DNA from: Gemmatimonadetes bacterium SCN 70-22
Lineage (GTDB): Bacteria; Gemmatimonadota; Gemmatimonadetes; Gemmatimonadales; Gemmatimonadaceae
DNA: 38,247 nt
Assembly (NCBI GenBank): GCA_001724275.1
Contig: MEDZ01000045.1
Span: forward strand, 1 to 38,247
Direction: 5' to 3'
How positions within the stretch are numbered: the first letter of the stretch is position 1; every line of letters begins with the position of its first letter. The notes under the pieces are model-generated. The model did not search any database, was not told the DNA's origin, and saw nothing but the letters and a program-made list of their open reading frames with translations. The position numbers and the translations under genes are program-made. Of this stretch, positions 33,538-38,247 are shown piece after piece.

Positions 33538-35076
33538 ATGCCCCGTCCTTCAACTCGCCCGGTCGTCCTCGTCGTGCTCGATGGCTTCGGCCATCGCGAG
33601 GCGCGGGAGGGAAACGCCGTGGCCATGGCGAACATGCCCACGTGGACCGCGCTCTGGTCGCGCGCGCCGCGCACGCTGCTGGAGGCGTCGGGGGTGGCGG
33701 TGGGGCTCCCGGCGGGGCAGATGGGGAACAGCGAGGTGGGGCACCTGAACCTGGGCGCGGGGCGCGTGGTGAAGCAGGACCTGGTGCGGATCGGCGAGGC
33801 CATCGCCGACCGGTCGTTCTTTTCCAGGCCCGCGTTCGTCGACGCCTGCGCGCACGTCAAGCGCACCGGGGGGACGTTGCACCTGCTGGGGCTCGTCGGC
33901 GACGGCGGGGTGCACGCGCTGGACCAGCACCTCTTCGCCCTCCTGGACCTCGCCGAGCAGCAGGGGGTGGCCAAGGTGGCGATCCACGCGCTCATGGACG
34001 GGCGCGACACCCTCCCCACCAGCGGGCTGGGGTACATGGAGCGGGTCCTGGCGGCGGCGCGCGGGCGCGCGCAGGTGGCGTCGTTAGGGGGACGGTACTT
34101 CGGGATGGACCGGGACCGTCGCTGGGAACGCGTGAAGAAGTGGTACGACTCGGTGATGGGGGTGGGCCCGGCCACCGAGGATCCCCTGGCGGCGATCCGC
34201 GCGGCGTACGCGCGCAACGAGACCGACGAGTTCCTCACCCCGATGGTCGTCACGCGGGGGGGCGTCCCGGTGGCGCCGATGCGCGATGGCGACGCGGTGA
34301 TCGGCTTCAACTACCGGTCGGACCGGATGCGCCAGATGGTGCGGGCGCTCACGCAGCCCGGGTTCGACGGCTTCGACGTCAGCTCCCGCCCGCGGCTGCA
34401 CCTGGCGACGATGACGTCGTACGACGAGACCTTCTCGTTCCCGGTCGCCTTTCCCCCCTTCTCGATGGCCCGCATCGTGGCCGAGGTGGTGTCGGAGACC
34501 GGGATGACGATGTTCCGCACCGCGGAAACCGAGAAGTACCCGCACGTGACCTATTTCTTCAACGGCGGGATCGAGGTCCCCTTCGCGGGCGAGGTGCGCA
34601 ACCTGGTGCCCAGTCCGAAGGTCGCGACCTACGACCTCCAGCCCGAGATGTCGGCGCGCGGGGTGACCGACGTGTTGTGCGAGGCCATCGGGAGCGGCTC
34701 GTACGACTTCACGCTGTGCAATTACGCCAACGCCGACATGGTGGGGCATACGGGGTCGATACCGGCGGTGATTTCGGCGCTGGAGTGCGTGGACGAGTGC
34801 CTGGGGCGCGTGGTGCGCGCGGCGGAGAAGGCCGGCGCTCGCCTCCTCGTGACCGCCGACCATGGCAACTGCGAGGTGATGATCGATCCGGCCACCGGGG
34901 GACCGCACACCGCGCACACCACCAACCCCGTCCCGTTCGTCGTCCTCGACCCCGAGGGCGACCGCCCGCTGCGCGGGGGCGGGGCGCTGTGCGACGTGGG
35001 CCCCACCGTGCTCTCGATGCTGGGCATCGAGCAACCGACCGAGATGACGGGGCGCTCGCTGCGCCTCCCTTCCTGA
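33538..35076 (+). CDS. gpmI: 2,3-bisphosphoglycerate-independent phosphoglycerate mutase
   Basis: A 512-residue alkaline-phosphatase-superfamily glycolytic enzyme. It has the Mn-binding start VLVVLDGFG with D15, catalytic Ser65 in MGNSEVGH (62-69), DGRDTLPTSG, and the metal site TADHGNCE near the C-terminus. The length matches the family. It interconverts 3- and 2-phosphoglycerate. The ATG at 33538 was chosen; the frame opens further upstream, but the family begins at the conserved P-V-V-L-V-V-L-D strand. A TTA leucine codon (CGTTAGG, 34082-34088) interrupts otherwise CTG/CTC usage. It is followed 12 nt later by the beta-barrel gene. Confidence 0.96.
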   Translation: MPRPSTRPVVLVVLDGFGHREAREGNAVAMANMPTWTALWSRAPRTLLEASGVAVGLPAGQMGNSEVGHLNLGAGRVVKQDLVRIGEAIADRSFFSRPAFVDACAHVKRTGGTLHLLGLVGDGGVHALDQHLFALLDLAEQQGVAKVAIHALMDGRDTLPTSGLGYMERVLAAARGRAQVASLGGRYFGMDRDRRWERVKKWYDSVMGVGPATEDPLAAIRAAYARNETDEFLTPMVVTRGGVPVAPMRDGDAVIGFNYRSDRMRQMVRALTQPGFDGFDVSSRPRLHLATMTSYDETFSFPVAFPPFSMARIVAEVVSETGMTMFRTAETEKYPHVTYFFNGGIEVPFAGEVRNLVPSPKVATYDLQPEMSARGVTDVLCEAIGSGSYDFTLCNYANADMVGHTGSIPAVISALECVDECLGRVVRAAEKAGARLLVTADHGNCEVMIDPATGGPHTAHTTNPVPFVVLDPEGDRPLRGGGALCDVGPTVLSMLGIEQPTEMTGRSLRLPS

Positions 35077-35088
35077 CCCACTGACGTG

Positions 35089-35781
35089 ATGACGAAGCGA
35101 ACGCTCGCCCTTCTGGGGCTGATGATCCTGACGCCGGCCGCCGGCATGGCGCAGGTCGGGTACGAGCCGCGCAAGTCGCCGTACCGCGACCTCGAACACC
35201 GCCAGGAGCTGACCTTCCTGGGAGGCCACTTCAAGGCGCGGGTCGACCCGGCCCGGGTGGCGCCGGTGAGCGGGCCGGCGTTCGGGGCGCACTACGAGTT
35301 CCGGATGACGGGGCCGGCGTACTTCACGGCGAACACGATGCTGGTCGTCAGCGAACGGCGCGTCATCGACCCGACCAAGCTGATCGCCGAGCGCGACCAG
35401 GGGGTGAAGTCGGTGACGATGCTCCTGACCGACATCGGCTTCGCGCTCAACCTGACGGGGTTCAAGTCGTGGCACGGGCTGGTGCCGTCGTTAGGCGGCG
35501 GGCTCGGGATGGGGGCCGGCTTCGACTCCCCCGACGTCGGCGGCTACAAGTTCGGCTACCCGTTCGTCCTCACCTTCCGCCCGTCCATCAAGTTCGCCCC
35601 GAAGGGGAACTGGCAGGGGCGCATCGACGCCACCAACTACTTCTACCGCATCCGCTACCCCGACTCGTACTTCACGAAGTCGACCGCCGACCCCACCGTC
35701 CTGGACCTGGCGTCGGACCGCAACGTCTGGACGCGCAACCTCGGCCTCACGGCGGGGATCACCTACAGCTTCGGGCGCTGA
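35089..35781 (+). CDS. Small outer-membrane beta-barrel-like protein
   Basis: A 230-residue protein with a signal peptide (MTKRTLALLGLMILTPAAG, ending MAQ). The mature part is made of alternating hydrophobic/polar strands (YEFRMTGPAYFTANTMLVV, YPFVLTFRPSIKFA, FYRIRYPDS, LGLTAGITYSFGR) and ends in a typical barrel C-terminus with aromatic residues. It probably forms an 8- to 10-strand barrel; no family name is clear. GTG at 35086, three bases earlier, is an alternative start. Contains a TTA-Gly pair in CGTTAGG (35489-35495). The neighbours gpmI and the PTPS-like gene suggest no shared pathway. Confidence 0.72.
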   Translation: MTKRTLALLGLMILTPAAGMAQVGYEPRKSPYRDLEHRQELTFLGGHFKARVDPARVAPVSGPAFGAHYEFRMTGPAYFTANTMLVVSERRVIDPTKLIAERDQGVKSVTMLLTDIGFALNLTGFKSWHGLVPSLGGGLGMGAGFDSPDVGGYKFGYPFVLTFRPSIKFAPKGNWQGRIDATNYFYRIRYPDSYFTKSTADPTVLDLASDRNVWTRNLGLTAGITYSFGR

Positions 35782-35782
35782 C

Positions 35783-36205
35783 GTGGCGCGCGGCTACCTC
35801 ACCCGGCGCGTCACCTTCGCGGCGGCGCACCGCTACCGCCGGCCGGAGTGGGACGAGGCGCGCAACGCCGCGACCTTCGGGCTCTGCGCCCGCCCCAACT
35901 ATCACGGCCACACCTATCGCTGCGACGTCACGGTGGCGGGGACCATCGACGAGGTCACCGGCTTCGTGGCCGACCTCGGGGTGCTCGACGAGGTGCTGCG
36001 GCGCGAGGTGCACGAGCGCTACGACCACCGCAACATCAACCTCGACATCCCCGAGTTCGCCGAGGGGCGACTGGTCCCCACCGGGGAGAACCTGGCGCGG
36101 GTGATCTTCGGCCAGGTGCAAGGAGCGCTGGCGGGGGTGCTGGAGGTGGTCGAGGTGCGGGTGGCGGAGGACGAGACGCTCTGGTCGAGCTATCGCGGGG
36201 AGTAG
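35783..36205 (+). CDS. 6-pyruvoyl-tetrahydropterin synthase / 6-carboxytetrahydropterin synthase family
   Basis: A 140-residue T-fold enzyme. Zinc ligands are His16 (FAAAHRY) and His41/His43 in HGHTY; the catalytic Cys is C35 in LCARPNYHGH. The spacing Cys-x5-HGH matches PTPS-type members rather than the Cys-x3-HGH of typical QueD. Residues near EVRVAEDETLWSSYRGE close the site. It converts 7,8-dihydroneopterin triphosphate to a 6-substituted tetrahydropterin. The role may be queuosine or pterin cofactor synthesis; no partner gene is near to decide. GTG at 35783 lies 1 nt after the preceding stop, so coupling is likely. A GGGAGAC array follows. Confidence 0.85.
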   Translation: MARGYLTRRVTFAAAHRYRRPEWDEARNAATFGLCARPNYHGHTYRCDVTVAGTIDEVTGFVADLGVLDEVLRREVHERYDHRNINLDIPEFAEGRLVPTGENLARVIFGQVQGALAGVLEVVEVRVAEDETLWSSYRGE

Positions 36206-36208
36206 GTC

Positions 36209-36236
36209 GGGAGACGGGAGACGGGAGACGGGAGAC
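36209..36236 (+). repeat. GGGAGAC tandem array, four copies (G-quadruplex-prone)
   Basis: GGGAGAC at 36209, 36216, 36223 and 36230, followed by GGG at 36237-36239. This gives five GGG tracts spaced by four bases on the plus strand, in the gap between the PTPS-like gene and fdhD. Confidence 0.85.
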
Positions 36237-36313
36237 GGGCGGGGAGGGGGGCGGCGGAGCGGGCTCGGCGCGTGGCGGGTGCGCGGGGGCGCGTGGCGGG
36301 GCAGATTTCGGGC

Positions 36314-37066
36314 ATGAGCGACAGCGCCCCTTCCCTCCCCACTCCGCCCCGCCTCGACGCGGTGGAAGAGACACCGGTCTGGCTCGAGCTCAACGGGACG
36401 CCGGTCGTCACCTGGATGTGCACCCCGGACGCCCTCGACGACCTCGTGATCGGGTGGCTCTTCGGCGAGGGGTACATCGAGTCGGTGCGCGACATCGTGC
36501 GCATGCGCCCCTGCACGCGGGAGTTGGGGTTCTGGGTCGACATCGCCCCGGCGCGGGTGGCGGCGGTGGATGGCACGTCGCGCCGGCGCATCCTGGCCTC
36601 GGGGTGCGGGGCGGTGACCGCCTTCCTCGGCTCGCTGGCCGACGTCCCCCGGCGCGGCGGGACGGTTCCGGACATCGACACGCCGCGGCTGCGGGCGGTG
36701 TTCAAGGAGCTGTTCGCGCGCGGCGAGCGTTACAAGGACACCGGCGGCGTGCACGCGGCGGCGCTCACCGACGGGGTGGCGCTGTTCCACCACGCCGAGG
36801 ACATCGGGCGGCACAACGCCGTCGACAAGGTGCTGGGCGCCGCGTTGCAGGCGGGGCGCGCGCCGGGCGACCTGATCCTCCTGGTGACGGGGCGGATCTC
36901 GGGCGAGCTGGCGTTCAAGGCGGCGCGTGCCGGCGTGGCGGCGGTGGCCACGCCGTCGGTGCCGTCGACCATCGCCGTCGAGATCGCCCGGGCCGCGGGG
37001 ATGCTCCTCATCGGGCGCGCGGTGAGCGGGGCGCCGCAGCTGCACCTCCCCGGCGGGGCTCGTTAG
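36314..37066 (+). CDS. fdhD: FdhD, formate dehydrogenase accessory sulfurtransferase
   Basis: A 250-residue protein that transfers sulfur from the cysteine desulfurase to the molybdenum cofactor of formate dehydrogenase. The family core is visible: DLVIGWLFGEGYI, ASGCGAV with Cys98 (the E. coli pair C-x2-C is reduced to one Cys here), YKDTGGVHAAAL, and EDIGRHNAVDK, with VTGRISGELAFKAARAGV later. The ATG at 36314 was chosen; the frame extends upstream, but that part is outside the family. The stop is inside CGTTAGG, and the mob fusion starts at the next base. No formate dehydrogenase gene is in the window. Confidence 0.94.
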   Translation: MSDSAPSLPTPPRLDAVEETPVWLELNGTPVVTWMCTPDALDDLVIGWLFGEGYIESVRDIVRMRPCTRELGFWVDIAPARVAAVDGTSRRRILASGCGAVTAFLGSLADVPRRGGTVPDIDTPRLRAVFKELFARGERYKDTGGVHAAALTDGVALFHHAEDIGRHNAVDKVLGAALQAGRAPGDLILLVTGRISGELAFKAARAGVAAVATPSVPSTIAVEIARAAGMLLIGRAVSGAPQLHLPGGAR

Positions 37067-38239
37067 GTGGCGGCGCGCTGCACCGGCGTGATCCTCGCCG
37101 GCGGGGGGGCGACGCGCTTCGGCGGGCTCCCCAAGGGGCTGGAGCGGGTGGGAGGGCGGCGGATCATCGACCGCGTCGCCGACGCCCTGCGCGCCGCCAC
37201 CGACGATCTCCTCCTCATCGCCAACGACCCGCGCGCGGGGGATTGGCTCCCCGGGGTCCGGGTGGCGGGCGACCTCCGCCCCGGGGAGGGGAGCCTGGGG
37301 GGGCTGCACGCCGCGCTGGCCCATGCCGGGGGCGCGGTGCTGGTGGTGGCGTGGGACATGCCGTTCGTGAGCGGCGCGCTGCTGCGGCGCCTGCGGGCGT
37401 TGGGCGAGTCGGGCTTCGACGCCGCCGTCCCCGAGAGCGACTCGCGCCGCGGGGTGGAGCCGATGTGCGCGTGGTACGCCCCGCCGTCCCTGGCCGCCAT
37501 CGAGCGCGCCCTCGACCGCGGCGACCGGCGCGTGGTCTCGTTCTTCGACGACATCCGGGTGGCGCGCCTCCCGGCCGAGGAGGTGGCGCGCTTCGGCGAT
37601 CCGGCGCGGCTCTTCCTCAACGTGAACACGCCGCTCGAGCATTCGCAGGCGAATGCCGGGGAAGACGAGAAGACGGGCGGACGCGAAAGCCAGCGCGGCG
37701 CGCCGCCGATGCTGTCGATCGTGGGGAAGAAGAACGCGGGGAAGACGACGCTGGTGGTGCAGCTGGCGGCGGAGCTCCGGCGGCGGGGGGTGCGGGTGAT
37801 GACCATCAAGCACGGATCACACACCTTCAACCTCGACCCGGCCACGACCGACACCTACCGCCACTTCCACGAGGGGGAGGCGGAGCGGGTGGCGATGGTC
37901 TCGCCCGACCGCTTCGCGCTCGTGTTGCGGTGGAGCGAGGAGCTGGGGCCCGAGGAGGTGGCGGCCCGCTACATGGGCGACGCCGACCTGGTGCTGTGCG
38001 AGGGGTTCAAGGCGTCGGCGCTTCCCAAGGTGGAGATCGCACGGCGCGCCGCGCACGCGCGCGCCCTCTTCGAGGACGGATCGATCGACCCGACGACGCT
38101 GCTCGCCGTGGTCACCGACGCGCCGGGGGTGATGGGCGGGGTGCCCGCCTTCGACCTCGGCGCGCGCGACTGGCTCGCGCGCCTGGCCGACTTCGTCGAG
38201 GAGTGGCGGCGCGGGCGAGGGAGGGCGCAGGCGGGGTGA
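37067..38239 (+). CDS. mobA: MobA-MobB fusion: Mo-cofactor guanylyltransferase and GTP-binding protein
   Basis: A 390-residue fusion. Residues 1-200 are MobA: LAGGGATRFGGLPKG (10-24), the nucleotidyltransferase loop, and WDMPF (96-100) as the metal-binding Asp. From Met215 the MobB part starts MLSIVGKKNAGKTT with Walker A GKKNAGKTT (220-228), then IKHGSHTFNLD and CEGFKASALPKVEI. Together they would attach GMP to molybdopterin for enzymes such as formate dehydrogenase, in line with FdhD just before (stop TAG, then GTG start at 37067). A Gln/Asn/Gly-rich linker (about 202-212) joins the two. The usual MobA Gly-Gly-Asp is changed to Gly-Gly-Leu-Pro, within family variation. Confidence 0.93.
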   Translation: MAARCTGVILAGGGATRFGGLPKGLERVGGRRIIDRVADALRAATDDLLLIANDPRAGDWLPGVRVAGDLRPGEGSLGGLHAALAHAGGAVLVVAWDMPFVSGALLRRLRALGESGFDAAVPESDSRRGVEPMCAWYAPPSLAAIERALDRGDRRVVSFFDDIRVARLPAEEVARFGDPARLFLNVNTPLEHSQANAGEDEKTGGRESQRGAPPMLSIVGKKNAGKTTLVVQLAAELRRRGVRVMTIKHGSHTFNLDPATTDTYRHFHEGEAERVAMVSPDRFALVLRWSEELGPEEVAARYMGDADLVLCEGFKASALPKVEIARRAAHARALFEDGSIDPTTLLAVVTDAPGVMGGVPAFDLGARDWLARLADFVEEWRRGRGRAQAG

Positions 38240-38247
38240 GGGGTGAG

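Overview
The window is about 38 kb of very GC-rich DNA, roughly 70% G+C by eye, with almost no TTA or TAA trinucleotides and no TAA stop codon. Gene content and style point to a free-living Gram-negative bacterium, most likely a member of the Gemmatimonadota. The pointers are two SusC/SusD outer-membrane pairs, many signal peptides and lipoboxes, a ubiE-ubiD-ubiA-ubiX block for menaquinone, and densely packed genes that often start with GTG or TTG and overlap by ATGA or GTGA. This is an inference from gene content; no rRNA gene is present to confirm it. I find 33 genes and no rRNA, tRNA, insertion sequence, prophage or CRISPR array.

Layout. 14-3835 (minus): quinone operon ubiE>ubiD>ubiA>ubiX, every junction a 4-nt overlap. 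3967-6419 (plus): ECF sigma factor, zinc-binding membrane anti-sigma factor, and an exported protein with a bactofilin-like repeat and a multi-TM tail. 6463-7008 (minus): stand-alone GyrI-like ligand-binding protein. 7450-11816 (plus): SusC/SusD pair 1, facing a GHL10 glycosidase-like lipoprotein (11947-13575, minus). 13699-15124: a divergent SRPBCC protein and a secreted unknown. 15447-19795 (plus): SusC/SusD pair 2. 19912-24358 (minus): NrnA-like DHH phosphoesterase, Mrp/ApbC Fe-S carrier, MATE transporter and SAM hydroxide adenosyltransferase. 24428-28913 (minus): APC permease, an unusual His/Met-rich membrane protein, and IMP dehydrogenase. 28993-33463 (minus): a small unknown, then an envelope cluster of two M15 (YcbK-like) peptidase paralogues, a YkuD L,D-transpeptidase and its degenerate partner. 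33538-38239 (plus): phosphoglycerate mutase, a small beta-barrel protein, a PTPS/QueD-family enzyme, FdhD and a MobA-MobB fusion.

The part most likely to hold undescribed biology is 29.7-33.5 kb. An active L,D-transpeptidase is translationally coupled to a paralogue that keeps the fold landmarks but has lost the catalytic Cys and His. Just downstream are two membrane or exported M15-type peptidases with EF-hand/dockerin-like calcium loops inserted between the zinc ligands. Together they suggest a Ca2+-responsive peptidoglycan remodelling module regulated by a pseudoenzyme.

At the DNA level, the heptamer CGTTAGG/CCTAACG recurs nine times. It accounts for about a third of all TTA/TAA trinucleotides in the window and for all four TTA leucine codons I could find. 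Large loopless or near-loopless palindromes sit at convergent gene ends. Short tandem repeats of 14, 15 and 17 bp and a GGGAGAC array lie in intergenic DNA; one appears to have copied the 3' end of a gene.
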